DNA from: an uncultured archaeon
GTDB lineage: Archaea; Thermoproteota; Bathyarchaeia; 40CM-2-53-6; CALIRQ01
Assembly (NCBI GenBank): GCA_938042195.1
Contig: CALIRQ010000004.1
Location: 59,978-123,977, forward strand
DNA length: 64,000 nucleotides
Direction: 5' to 3'
Position 1 is the stretch's first letter. Every line of letters starts with the position of its first letter. Shown one piece after another: positions 34,737 to 44,893 of this stretch. The position numbers and the translations under genes were made by a program. The notes under the pieces were generated by a model. The model was given only the letters and a program-made list of their open reading frames with translations, made no database searches and was not told where the DNA came from.

Positions 34737-35810
34737 TCAAAGCCAGAGGAAGGCCCTCCTGCTCCTGGCCCCCCTCCCGACTATCGGGATCCCCTCGCCG
34801 CATTTCGGGCATTTGTTGCCCGGGGCTATTTTATAATCGATGACGTCGAATATGAATCGCTTGATCAAAAGCTCCCCGCAATTGTGGCAATAGGTATTTT
34901 CCAGCTCGTGGCCCGGGACGTTCCCTACGTAAACGTAATTCAGCCCCTCCCCCCTCCCGATCCCATGGACCCTCTCCAGCGTTTCGACCGGCGTCCTCCC
35001 GCCGTAAAGCCCAATCTCGAGGGCCCTATAGGCCGGGTAATACTGGGTGAGGTGCCATGGGGTATTCTCGCCGAGATCCCTTCGGATCCTACTGGCGATG
35101 CCCCGCAGGCATTCCTCGTCATCGTTCACCCCCGGGATCACCAGGGTCGTTATCTCGATGTGGATGCCCAGCCTCTTCGCCTCAACGCAATTCCTCCAAA
35201 CCTTTTCGACGTCCGCCCCGCAATATTTCCCAACCGCTTCGCCATCCCCCTTTATATCGACGTTCATCGCATCCAATCCATGCTCCCTCAGGAGCCTCAG
35301 GGCCTCTAGGCTCATGTAGCCGTTCGTGACGTAAGTGTTATAGTATCCCTCCTTCTTGGCGAGATCGAAGACATCCAAGGAATATTCGAAAAGCAAGGTG
35401 GGCTCGTTGAATGAGATGCTCGTCCCTTGGCATCTTTCCTCTTTGACCGCCCTGATGAATGCCTGCGGGGAGAGGTAGTTGCTCCTCCCCGCATCCGGGG
35501 GGACCTTGCTGATGTCATAATTCTGGCACCAAGGGCAGGTGAAGTTACAGGACCAGCTCCCAACCGTAAGGGCGTAGCTCCCGGGCCAGAAGTGGAAGAA
35601 GGGCTTTTTCTCGATCGGGTTCGCGCTGATTGAGGAGATGTCGCCATATTCCAATGTGTAAAGCCTTCCATCCACGTTCTTCCTGGTCTTGCAGAACCCG
35701 AGCTGGCCTGGTTCGATTTCGCAAAACCTTTCGCACGTGCCGCACCTGACCCTTCCATCGAGCCTCTCGTATAGCAATGCCTCCTTGATGCATGGATTCA
35801 CATGATTCAT
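34737..35810 (-). CDS. amrS: AmrS-type radical SAM enzyme (AmmeMemoRadiSam family)
   Basis: The 357-residue protein has the N-terminal cysteines CGTCERFCEIEPGQLGFCKTRKN. The radical SAM motif is CNFTCPWC in GSWSCNFTCPWCQNYDIS (near residue 88), then ISFNEPTLLFEYSLDVF and YVTNGYMSLEAL. It ends with a zinc-ribbon-like region (CHNCGELL, CPKCGEGIP). This matches AmrS, the radical SAM member of the AmmeMemoRadiSam set, whose product is unknown. Its AMMECR1 and Memo partners are not adjacent. Confidence 0.9.
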   Translation of the reverse strand: MNHVNPCIKEALLYERLDGRVRCGTCERFCEIEPGQLGFCKTRKNVDGRLYTLEYGDISSISANPIEKKPFFHFWPGSYALTVGSWSCNFTCPWCQNYDISKVPPDAGRSNYLSPQAFIRAVKEERCQGTSISFNEPTLLFEYSLDVFDLAKKEGYYNTYVTNGYMSLEALRLLREHGLDAMNVDIKGDGEAVGKYCGADVEKVWRNCVEAKRLGIHIEITTLVIPGVNDDEECLRGIASRIRRDLGENTPWHLTQYYPAYRALEIGLYGGRTPVETLERVHGIGRGEGLNYVYVGNVPGHELENTYCHNCGELLIKRFIFDVIDYKIAPGNKCPKCGEGIPIVGRGARSRRAFLWL

Positions 35811-36625
35811 ATCTCAATGAAATTGGAAAAAGCCCTTTTTTTAAAAAGGTGATGGCGAGTTTTAAATATCGAGGTACGCCCCCCGCCTTAAGGAAAAATA
35901 AGCGTTCGGCCCCCACCCATCGGGAGACTGGGCGGCCCCTCCGATGAAGGTCCTGCAGACCCCGGATGCCATTGGCTCGTTGCCTCGGCAACCCCGCTAG
36001 CCATTGGCATGCTTTACCTTCGGCGGACTGCCTACAATTGGCCAGCGCATTGAGTTTGAAAAGATCTTTGGAGGGTGCGAATGAAAAGCTCGATAAAGAT
36101 TAGCGATACCCTCTGAGCCGGAGCCGAGGTACCTCCATCGAGGGCCCCCCCGGGCCTCGCGAAGGCGCTCATGGAGCTCCTCCTCGGCGAAGCCCAGGGC
36201 CATCGAGAGCTCGATCCCCTCCCTGCCGGGGTCCCGCCCACTAACCCGATCCCTCGCCCGCCCCCTAATGTTGGTCCCCCTCATGACAGTTCTTTGGGCC
36301 TGCGGCGCTTGTGAGGGATTGGCGAGGCGGCCGCGCGTATCTTCATTCGGGGCCCTCAGCTGTGGCATCGACGATCGCCTCAAATAGGCAGGCCTACCCC
36401 TCCCTTCGAGGCGGACTCGATCCCTTCCCGGAGATATCGAGCGCGAGGAGGTCGTTGAGATATTAATACGGAGGCGATGGCGCAAGCCGTCTTTGGGATG
36501 TAGCCCCTCAACCAAGGGGAGCGGGGAGCTCGCCGATGCCCATATTGCCTGCTATGCGCCCGTTTGCGCCGGCCCAACGCCCCGCCGCTCCTTAAATAGG
36601 GTTTATAAATGGTTCCGCCCCCATA
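35811..36625. other. Gene-poor interval, no supported gene
   Basis: AT-rich boxes near 35838-35875 are likely the promoter of the amrS gene. The minus-strand open frame at 35997-36515 has no motif I recognise and is rich in arginine and glycine. The rest has no visible structure beyond short inverted repeats. Confidence 0.5.
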
Positions 36626-36859
36626 TGGCTCGCCGAACTCGGCATTAAGCCATCCGCGGTTATAAAGAGGGCCTTGGAGGAGGAAGTGGAGAGAAAAACC
36701 TTGGAGCTCCTGAGGACGAAGGTTGAAAAGGCCTCGAAGATCCTTTCAAAGCTTACGGAGGAAGAGATAACGAGGAGCATTAGGGAAAGCAGGGATGAGA
36801 GATGGGCTATTCGACTCCTTGGCCATGATGAACTTGGTGAGGAGGAACGAGTTGGATGA
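36626..36859 (+). pseudogene. VapB-like antitoxin remnant
   Basis: The frame reads WLAELGIKPSAVIKRALEEEVERKTLELLRTKVEKASKILSKLTEEEITRSIRESRDER, which has the helical, charged pattern of archaeal antitoxins paired with PIN toxins. No usual start codon precedes this segment in frame, and the tail after RESRDER runs on into the overlapping toxin. It lies immediately ahead of a broken PIN gene, consistent with a dead vapBC pair. Confidence 0.6.
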
Positions 36860-37187
36860 ATTGCTTGGCAACTTCGCCTTAACGCTGGCTTCATGCGGGG
36901 TTGGAAATGCCCTTTTGAAGGGGCTCGATCGAAGTCGATAAGCTTGGAGGAAGCCATGGAGGCCCTTGAAGCTATTCACGGCGTTATCAAAAGGGATGGT
37001 AGCTTTAAGCGTTGAAGAGGAAGGACGCGAAATATTGAGGCTTGCTGAAAGGGAAGGCCTAACTTACTACGATGCATCCTACCTATATATGGCGATTAAA
37101 TGCAAGCTTGCGCTGGTTACGGATGATGAAAAATTGCTCGAGAAAGCGAAGAAGTATGTCGAAGCTTTTAAAAGCGCTCAAGGTTAA
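36795..37187 (+). pseudogene. VapC-like PIN toxin, broken by two frameshifts
   Basis: Fragment one (ATG at 36795 to stop at 36941) reads MRDGLFDSLAMMNLVRRNELDELLGNFALTLASCGVGNALLKG, matching the N-terminal PIN strand with its aspartate. A second frame (about 36925-37013) carries KLSLEEAMEALEAIHGVIKR. A third (to 37187) carries VALSVEEEGREILRLAEREGLTYYDASYLYMAIKCKLALVTDDEKLLEKAKK, with the YDASY and TDDE motifs. Joining them restores a full PIN protein, so two single-base changes have broken it, or the assembly has errors. Confidence 0.8.
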
Positions 37188-38437
37188 GATTATCTCCAAT
37201 GCCCTTCGCCCTGACCGCCCCCGAAATCCCGCCGCATATTCGAGGGGGCGAGGTGGCATATTTTCGTGCATTGCGGAATTGCGGGCCGTATGGAATTAAA
37301 TAATCAAACGAATCCATGGAGAGAATGTATAAGCTCGAGGCCCGAACGCTGCTAAGAGGCATGGATGGCCAGCTTGCTTGCGGCGTATATTGCCGCCCAG
37401 GGGAAGAGCCATTCCCCATTCAGCCTTTTGCATCGCCTTTGAGATCCCTTCCTCCATTGTTTCAAATATTGGGTGGAGCAGCATTATCCCAATCCGCGCT
37501 TCAGCGCCTTGAGGCATGCCGAAAAATTTCGCCATCTACCTTTGGATATTGTCCAAAGAGCATCTTGCCCTCCAGCGAAATGGCTCCATATGCGCAGGCC
37601 CTTCAATGCGAGCCGGCCGCGAGGGGGAAGGCCTTCTACCCCGGATGGCCCAGAGATAACGGGCGACGGAGTCGTAGAGAAGGATTCGTCTCGCATAAGA
37701 CGGTGAAACCTTTCCCCTTCGCCTTCCTTATCGCCCTCTTCGCCCTTTCTTAAACCGCTCCACCCTGCTTCAGCACCATCAATCCCCTCCCCACCTCCGG
37801 AATCCTTCGCCCTCAACGCCTCCTCGGAGCCATTGTGGAAATCCGCACGGAGCGCATCCTCCATGGTGCAATTATAACGCCGTAGCCCCCCCTATAGGGG
37901 GGGTGGTCGCGAAGGGGCCATCTTGAAATCTCGAATGAAATCAAAGGAAATCAAATTAATCAAATTTCGGCTGAAAGGGGCCAATTTTAGGCCTCATTTT
38001 GGAAAAAGGAGCTCAAATAATCAAAGAAAATCAAATGAAGAAGGGATTTGAGCCCCTGGCGCTTCCGTGAGGATTCCATTGGCGACCCAAGGCCGTTGAG
38101 GCGCATCATCCCCTGGATCCGCGCCCGCCCAGATCGCATGAAGCTTTCCCCGCTGGGATCGCGTTCGGTTGGCCAGCGAGGAGCCGGGAGGATCCCCGCA
38201 ATCGTTGCGGGATTTGGGAAGATCCCCCATCTCAAAATCTCGACGATCCCTGCGGCTTTCCCAAGCCCTCAAGCCTCCCCCAACGCCTCGGATGCCCCTC
38301 GAGGAGGGTCTGGGCGACCTCCTTCGACGCGGCTCCCCCTTCCTCGCCGAGGCCCTCCAGGATGCCGAGCGGATCATGGATCCAAGGCCGGACGAGCCCG
38401 GCCGCGCATCCCCTCGAGCCCCATGTGAAGAAATTGC
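37188..38437. other. Gene-poor interval of 1.25 kb holding repeat copy B
   Basis: No protein gene is supported. The plus frame 37316-37753 and the minus frame 37484-37864 are low-information. The second copy of the structured repeat lies at 37886-38035, and after it the sequence leads to the 3' end of the RNase P RNA gene. Confidence 0.55.
37886..38035 (+). repeat. Structured 150-bp dispersed repeat, copy B
   Basis: The same length as copy A at 744-893 with no net insertion or deletion. The 18-nt G/C palindrome (37886-37903) is identical. AATCAAA units again recur about every 10-11 bp (ends near 37930, 37941, 37951, 37961). The second hairpin (37971-38002) keeps its fold: the inner stem changes from GAAGCC/GGCTTC to GGGGCC/GGCCTC, including one A-T to G-C double change, and the two-base bulge stays in the same place. 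Confidence 0.85.
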
Positions 38438-38743
38438 GGGACCGGCGTCCCGGCCGTAACCCACCTTCTGTTTTAGGCGGCATCCATCTGATCGGGCTAC
38501 CCGCGCCTCGTGCGGTCCTCATCGGCGCCTATTTGCCCTTTCACGGCGCGGGCGGGCTGGTTTCACCCCGATCCGCCGCCTCGTCGGCGTCGCCGCCCCA
38601 TCCCCATCGAACGGCGGCGGGTGCCATTTCTATGCCCGGCCACGGGCTCTCGCCCGGCGCCTCGCGGCGCCGCGCCCCCGCAGCGTGGGTGGAGTTTCCA
38701 CAGGCCGAATGGCCCGACGGCCGCCCACCGGCTCGCCGGCCCC
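38438..38743 (-). ncRNA. rnpB: RNase P RNA
   Basis: On the minus strand the universal RNase P core elements are in order: the 5' conserved segment GTGGAAACTCCAC (about 38690-38702) and, near the 3' end, ACAGAAGGTGGGTTAC (38456-38471), which form the P4 region. The ends pair as a 10-bp P1 helix (GGGGCCGGCG at the 5' end with CGCCGGTCCC at the 3' end). The RNA is about 306 nt. It processes tRNA 5' ends. It starts only 45 nt after the 23S processing stem. Confidence 0.88.
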
Positions 38744-38765
38744 ATGCGCCCTTGGGGCTTGCGAT

Positions 38766-38773
38766 GGATAAAC
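38766..38773 (-). promoter_or_regulatory. Likely TATA box of rnpB
   Basis: The minus strand reads GTTTATCC, centred about 26 nt upstream of the first base of the P1 helix (38743), exactly the archaeal promoter distance. It lies between the 23S processing stem and rnpB, so RNase P RNA can be made independently of the rRNA operon. Confidence 0.55.
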
Positions 38774-38787
38774 TTGTCGCCGCCATA

Positions 38788-38806
38788 ATCGCCGCGCATA
38801 CGCCTT
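38788..38806 (-). other. 23S rRNA processing stem, 3' arm
   Basis: These 19 bases are perfectly complementary to 42690-42708, so the two form a long helix closing the pre-23S domain. Archaeal pre-rRNA is cut at a bulge-helix-bulge in such stems by the splicing endonuclease. The mature 23S lies inside. Confidence 0.8.
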
Positions 38807-39853
38807 CCCTTCGGATTTCGCTCGAGCGCGGGCTCCTTTTTCGGCCCAGCACCTCGGGCGATTGGGGGCAGCGGGCTGAACGCCTCGGCCGAAGCCTCGG
38901 CGCTTACACCCCTGCTCCATCAACCCCATCTTCTTTGGGAGCCCTCGTCCAGCCCGGCGGGCCCGTCGCCGGGTCCGCAATGGGCTGGATCGGCCGCCTA
39001 TTTTCGGGAGGGGCTTCGGGCTTAGATGCTTTCAGCCCTTATCCCCGACGGCGTGGCTGCCCGGCACTGCCCTGTCGGACAACCGGTAGACCAGAGGCCG
39101 CGATACCCCGTTCCTCTCGTACTAGGGGTACCCTCCCCTCAGGCGACCAGCACCCCCAGCAGGTAGAATCCGTCCTGTCTCGCGACGGACTAAACCCATC
39201 TCGCATTCCCCTTTCATCGGCGAACAGCCGCGCCCTTGGGCCCTGCTGCGGGCCCAGGATGGGAAGGGACGACGACGGAGAACCAATCCTCCTCGTCGAT
39301 GGGGACTCTCGGAGGAGACGAGCCAATTACTCCCGGGGTAATTTTTCTGTCACATCCAGCCCCCAACAATGGGGACATGAATGATCGCTAGGCCCGGCTT
39401 TCGCCCCTGGATCCCTTGCTGGCAAGGATCCAGTCAGCCCGGCTTTTGGCCTTGCCCTCTACCCCGGGTTTCTGTCCCGGGTGAGCCGAGCTTTGGGCCC
39501 CCTTGATATCCTTTCAAGGGGGTGCCGCCCCAGCCAAACTGCCCACCTGCCGTTGTCCCGGGGGGAGGCCCCCGGTAAGGGATACGGCCGCGGATAGGTG
39601 GTGTTACATTGGCGCCTCCGCCGGCCCCCGGAGGGGCCGGCCTCGACGGCTCCCACCTACGCTCTGTATCCACGGCCGTACCCCAGCGACAAGCTGCAGT
39701 AAAACTCCACGGGGACTTCTCGCCCCGCTGGGGGTCCTTGGACTGTTCATCCAAGTTATGTGGGTTCACCGGGCCCTGGGCGGGGACAGCGGGGACGTCG
39801 TTGATCCATTCATGCACGTCGGAACTTACCCGACAAGGCATTTGGCTACCTTA

Positions 39854-40611
39854 AGCAACACCATCAATTTTGGTGTTGGACCATATCTTCACCGCTGAAG
39901 CGCGGTGCTCGGCGTATGGTCTCTGAGGCGCCCACCCTCCTTTGAATTTGAGACAGGACTTCTTCAAGCGAATGTTTTCGATCCTTGGAGATCTCATACA
40001 CTTTTTTCACGAGCTCGATGAAGCCCTCGGGGTTTTTATGTTCGCCCCTCTGTAGGCTTTGCACTATTCCCTCAAAGGACTCGAAGTCCCGCTGTTTTGC
40101 TATAAGTTTGTGTTTGTTGAAGAAGGGTATTATCACTTCAGCCAGGTGTCGACGTGAATCCACAATGTATTGCAACGTGCTGCCTTCTTGTCCAGGTTTT
40201 GGTATTATTCGGCCGCATTTGAAGACCCTTTTTAGCATTTCAAGGACTACCGACCCCTCTTTGCTTTGCGTAACGTGGAAAACTGGATCGATGACCCAGC
40301 CGAACCTCGTGCCATCTTGTTTTTTTAAAGAAACTGAAAAGCATCCCTCTCCGTCCACGAAGCCCGCGATGTAGTAATGTAGATATTTTCGCCTTCTCGG
40401 CAGGTTTTTGGGATCTATTATGTCAGAAAATTCGTAAAGCAAAGCTTCCACCGGAACCGCAGACTCCTACGGGAATAGTTAAACCTTGCGTTTATTTTGA
40501 GGGTGGTTCCCTGCGGGTCGGAATCACAAGCTCAGCCATTTTTCCCTGCTAGGGAGGCCGAGCTTCTTCTTTCCCCGCATATAGCCGAGTTTAACGACTC
40601 CCTTTAATGCT
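39854..40611 (-). other. 23S rRNA intron (about 758 nt)
   Basis: Conserved 23S sequence stops at TTAAGGTAGCC (ending at 39853) and resumes at GACTCTC (from 40612), so the insertion sits near E. coli positions 1923-1931. This very conserved site is also used by other LSU introns. It encodes a LAGLIDADG endonuclease on the same strand. Exact ends may shift by one or two bases until the bulge-helix-bulge is folded. Confidence 0.88.
39864..40451 (-). CDS. LAGLIDADG homing endonuclease of the 23S intron
   Basis: The 195-residue protein has one LAGLIDADG motif, YIAGFVDGEGCFSVSLK (near residue 27), followed by the I-CreI-like pattern (FHVTQSKEG, LEMLKRVFKCGRIIPKPG, VIIPFFNKHKLIAKQRDFESF). Single-motif enzymes of this type act as homodimers that cut intronless alleles. 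The catalytic acidic residue of the motif is present. The base composition is more AT-rich than the rRNA exons. Confidence 0.9.
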   Translation of the reverse strand: MEALLYEFSDIIDPKNLPRRRKYLHYYIAGFVDGEGCFSVSLKKQDGTRFGWVIDPVFHVTQSKEGSVVLEMLKRVFKCGRIIPKPGQEGSTLQYIVDSRRHLAEVIIPFFNKHKLIAKQRDFESFEGIVQSLQRGEHKNPEGFIELVKKVYEISKDRKHSLEEVLSQIQRRVGASETIRRAPRFSGEDMVQHQN

Positions 40612-41219
40612 GAGAGTCAGAGTTACTCCCGGCGTTTAGCGGCCCTTAGCTCGGTTGGACCCGAGTTTCAGGTACCGCCACTGGCCAGGATTCAAAAGCC
40701 GTACAAATCCTTTCGGACTTGCGGCTTCCTATGTTTTTATTAAACAGTCGCGCCCCCCTGGTCACTGCGACCTAGGGTCCCGGCCATGGGCCAAGACCCC
40801 AGGCACCCCTTCTCCCGAAGTTACGGGGCCAATTTGCCGAGTTCCCTCGCCCCAGGTTCCACCCGACACGCCTTAGGCTTCTCACCTAGGGGCACCTGTG
40901 TCGGTTCTAGGTACGGTCGCGAGGGATCCCTCCGGCGGACCTTTTCATTGGCCCCCGGAATCGGCCGAACCATCCTATAACGGACGGCTATTCCTCCATT
41001 CGCCCGGATCTCGCCATTACGGCACTCCCCGGGCTTCGGGAGTTAAATGGGGCGACGGCCCCACTCGGCCTATCCCGAGGCGTCGGCCCGCCGGCTTGCG
41101 TTGCCGCGAGTACCCCCGCGGTACCGGAATCTTAACCGGTTTCCCTTTCGGCAAGCTCGGTTAAGGCTTGCCTTAGGACCGACTTACCCCCGGCTGACGA
41201 CCATTGCCGGGGAACCCTG

Positions 41220-41251
<32 letters not shown>

Positions 41252-42135
41252 AGGCTGTTACTACCGCCGGGATCTGCACTTGTGGCCAGTCCACTGGACC
41301 TCACGGCCCAGCTTCCGCCCGGCCACAACGCCCGCCTACCGGTCGAGGCCCAAAGGCCTCGCCCTGGGGTATCGGCACCTGGCTTAGCCCCGTTAATTTT
41401 CAGCGCCCCCAACCTCGGCTGGTCAGCTGTTACGCACTGCTTAGAGGATGGCTGCTTCTAAGCCTACCTCCCAGCTGTCTTAGGTTGGGGACTGCCTTCG
41501 ATTTCTGCACTTAGCCAGGATTTTGGGGCCTTAACCCCAGTTTGGGTTGTTCCCCTCGCGGCGTGGGAGCTTACCCCCCACACCCGTCTCCGGCCATCTA
41601 CGGCGGCGAAGGATTCGGAGTTTGAATGGGAAGTGGGGCCTTTCGGCCCCTTGCTCCCCAATCAGTGCTCTACCCCTTCGCCAACCTCCGGCCGGGCTAT
41701 CCTGCGAGATATTTCGGCGGGAACTAGCTATCACCGAGTTAGATTGGTCTTTTGCCCCTAGCCCCAGGTCATGGGAGCGAATTGCACGTCAGCACCCCTT
41801 CGGGCCTCCACCGGGCTTTCGCCCGGCTTCGCCCTACCCGGGGCTAGATCACTCGGTTTCTAGTCTCGCCCCCGTGATTCCGGACCCTTTCGGATCCCGC
41901 CCCTCGCGCCCGGTTGGGCGTTGCGGGCATGTCGGTTTCCCTACGGCTTCGGGCTTAAGGCCCTTAACCTCACCACGGAGGCGAACTCCCCGGCCCGTGC
42001 TACAAGACGGATCGTAGGACCCTGGTCCCCTCCCAACGTACTACCGCGTCGCCGCGGGTTCCTTTTGGGAGGATCTACCCTTTCGGGCCCTACACGCGTA
42101 TAGCCACCTGATTTCAGGCTCTTTTCACCCCCCTT

Positions 42136-42168
<33 letters not shown>

Positions 42169-42689
42169 AGTGCGCTATCGGTCTTGGGACGTATTTAGCC
42201 TTGGAGGTTGTTTTCCCCCGGCTTCCTCCGCCAGAGCAAAGGCGGAGTACTCTAGGACTCCGGTCCAAATCCTTCCCGATTGCGCCTACGGGGCTGTCAC
42301 CCTCTGAGGCGGGCCCTTCCAGGCCACTTCGGCTTCTCGGGCGAGGATGCGACCGGGCCTCGCAACCCCACATCCGCGCGCGGTTTCCCGCGCGAGTTCG
42401 GTTTGGGCTGTTCCCTTTTCGCTCGCCGCTACTCAGGGAATCCCTATTGGTTTCTTTTCCTCCCCCTACTTGGATGCTTCCGTTCGGGGGGTTCCCGCTC
42501 CCAAAAGGGAGCGCCGCGGTTTCCCGCGGCGGGAAGTCCCATTCGGGCATCTCCGGATCTAAGGCTGCATGCGCCTACCCGGAGCTTATCGCAGCTTGCC
42601 ACGCCCTTCCTCGGCGCCCAAGCCAAGCCATCCGTCAGGTGGCGTATCATGCCGGGCCTACTCGGGAACCCACGCTCGAATGGCGTCCG

Positions 42690-42708
42690 AAGGCGTATGC
42701 GCGGCGAT
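42690..42708 (-). other. 23S rRNA processing stem, 5' arm
   Basis: Perfect complement of 38788-38806, lying in the spacer between 16S and 23S. It marks the left boundary of the pre-23S excision. Confidence 0.8.
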
Positions 42709-42781
42709 CATCGCGAGCCCAAAAGGCCGCTCCGCCCTTAGCCCCCGAGTCGCCCTCGGGAGCCGCATCCAGCGAACGCGA

Positions 42782-42819
42782 AAGGCCCACGATCCAATTC
42801 TCCCCCCGGCTTGGAGCGA
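42782..42819 (-). other. 16S rRNA processing stem (partner 45248-45284)
   Basis: Two helices pair across the 16S gene: 42782-42794 with 45272-45284 (13 bp) and 42808-42819 with 45248-45259 (12 bp), with unpaired bases between them. This helix-bulge-helix layout is the expected archaeal pre-16S processing site. Confidence 0.8.
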
Positions 42820-42943
42820 AATTCTAAGGAGGTGATCCGGCCGCAGGTTCCCCTACGGCCACCTTGTTACGACTTCTCCCTCCTTGCCCAACTCGGATTC
42901 GACGCGACCAAGCTGGCCGCGCCTCATCCAAGCTGGACTCGGA

Positions 42944-42994
<51 letters not shown>

Positions 42995-43150
42995 GGTGAC
43001 GCGCGGTTACTAGGGATTCCATGTTCACGAGGGCGAGTTGCAGCCCTCGATCCCAACTGAGGCTGGGTTTAGGGATTGCCTTCCCCTCTCGGGGTCGGAA
43101 CCCTCTGTCCCAGCCATTGCAGCTCGCGTGTGGCCCAGGGGATTCGGGGC

Positions 43151-43891
43151 TTCAGCCAGCACCTCTGGCCTTTGGGTCCCCCACGGAGAAGCAATTCGTC
43201 GAGCCTTTGCCTTTGTTTGGGATGTCGGAAGCCAAATTAAATGAGAAATTTCTCGCATTCTTCAAATCCATTAATCCATAAACCATGGCTACCGTCTTTG
43301 CGGTCATAGGTTGAAATGCGGATATTTTCTTCGCGGATGCTGTCAGCGATCCAATCCCGCATCCTCAAACTCATGGTTTTGATCCCGACTCTGGGATAGC
43401 TGTATTTTTTGCCCCTCTCTTTTACCATCTCTTCGACCCAGCCATCTCCATCGAACCAGCCTCTGATATGCCATCTTTTTTCCCGTAAGTCGATGCTTCC
43501 GGGAGGCTCGATTTCCTTAGACTTCTCGCCAGTTGGAATGTTGTACTTCCCGGTTAGTTTCTCCCAGAGCCGTTCATCAGTAATCTTAAGCTTGTAAACA
43601 TTGGCTCCCGCATCCCAGAAAAGGGATCCTTTGCATCCTTGTTTTTCAGTCGTTGGTACGATGACATTGTACATGAAATCTTTGTCCGAGCTTGCGACCA
43701 TTATAGCATGGCTATCGGGTTCTAAATGCCCATCGGAAGCAACTAGTCCAGCATAGTATGGTTCCGGTTCCTCGATCCATTGCTCTTCATTCTCTTCTTC
43801 GTCAACTCTTCTGGTTCAAAGCTTTCCATCGTCGTTCATCACTCGCTAGCCTATTTAAACATGAGGGGGCTTTCCCGGCCGAGCGTGCTGT
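43151..43891 (-). other. 16S rRNA intron 2 (about 741 nt)
   Basis: The 16S exon GGTCAGTAT should join GCCCCGAATCCCC, but 741 nt intervene. The site is near E. coli 1205-1213, a region where archaeal 16S introns are known. The intron encodes a two-motif LAGLIDADG protein. Confidence 0.88.
43237..43815 (-). CDS. LAGLIDADG homing endonuclease of the 16S intron, start codon unclear
   Basis: The frame has a first motif YYAGLVASDGHLE (from 43758) and a second, IRGWFDGDGWVEEM, about 105 residues later; the acidic residue of each is present, so a monomeric two-motif enzyme could be active. The first ATG in frame (43701) lies after motif one. Upstream the frame is open to 43815 without ATG, GTG or TTG, whereas an ATG (MESFEPEELTKKRMKSNG) lies in the neighbouring frame. 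A one-base frameshift near 43790 would join them, so the gene may be damaged. Confidence 0.75.
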   Translation of the reverse strand, partial: TRRVDEEENEEQWIEEPEPYYAGLVASDGHLEPDSHAIMVASSDKDFMYNVIVPTTEKQGCKGSLFWDAGANVYKLKITDERLWEKLTGKYNIPTGEKSKEIEPPGSIDLREKRWHIRGWFDGDGWVEEMVKERGKKYSYPRVGIKTMSLRMRDWIADSIREENIRISTYDRKDGSHGLWINGFEECEKFLI

Positions 43892-44154
43892 ATACTGACC
43901 TGCCGTGGCCCGCTCCTTCCTCCTCCTTAGCGGAGGCGGTCCCCTTGGTGTGCCCGGGATCCGGGAGGATCCCGCTGGCAACGAAGGGCGCGGGTCTCGT
44001 TCGTTGTCTCACTTAAGAGAACACCTCACGGCACGAACTGGCGACGGCCATGCACCTCCTCTCAGCTAGTCCGGCAAGACCTTCAATCTGGCCTTCATCC
44101 CGCTGTCGCCCCTGGTAAGGTTCCCGGAGTTGACTCCAATTGAACCGCAAGCTT

Positions 44155-44196
<42 letters not shown>

Positions 44197-44297
44197 CCTT
44201 GCGGCCGTACTCCCCTGGTGGCAGGCTTAACGGCTTCCCTGCGGCACCGGGATGACTCGTGGTCATCCCGACACCTAGCCTGCATCGTTTACGGCTG

Positions 44298-44331
<34 letters not shown>

Positions 44332-44687
44332 CAGCTTTCGCCCCTCACCGTCGGGCGCGTTTTAGCCGGCCGCCTTCGCCACTGGTGGTCCTCCCGGGAT
44401 TATAGGATTTCGCCCCTACCCCGGGAATACCGCCGGCCTCCCCCGCCCCCAAGCCGGAGAGTATCCTCCGCAGCCCAACGATTGGATCGTTGGATTTAAC
44501 GGAGGACTTTTCCGGCCGGCTACGGGCGCTTTAGACCCAATAATCGTCCCAACCACTCGGGGAGCTGGTATTACCGCGGCGGCTGACACCAGTCTTGCCC
44601 TCCCCTTATTCGCCCGGCTGGTTAAACCGGGCAAAAGCCGCCCTCAGCGGACGGCACTCGGAGTGACCCCGTCACGCTTTCGCGCAT

Positions 44688-44835
44688 TCCGCGGCCGCGG
44701 GGGTCATTCAATGAAGATTGTGAGCCTCGGGTTCGCGAACCCGAGCTACTTGATTCCATGGGTGCAAATCGCTGTCGGAGCTTTGGCGACAGCGCTTTTA
44801 GAAAAAAAGGACCTATTGAAGCCCCCTGCGGCCTT
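44688..44835 (-). other. 16S rRNA intron 1 (about 148 nt, no ORF)
   Basis: The exons GCGCGAAAACTCCGCA and AATGCGCGAAAGCGTGACGG normally adjoin near E. coli 373/374, but about 148 nt separate them here. The insert contains hairpins (for example CTCGGGTTCGCGAACCCGAG and CGCTGTCG/CGACAGCG) and no reading frame. One boundary base is ambiguous. Confidence 0.85.
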
Positions 44836-44843
44836 TGCGGAGT

Positions 44844-44893
<50 letters not shown>

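Noticed and set aside
35997..36515. Minus-strand open frame of 172 codons
   Set aside because: Arginine/glycine-rich, no motif, no promoter or ribosome site; not supported as a gene.
38362..39384. Long plus-strand open frame of 340 codons
   Set aside because: It lies across RNase P RNA and 23S rRNA on the opposite strand; the open frame follows from GC-rich structured RNA, and the protein has no motifs.
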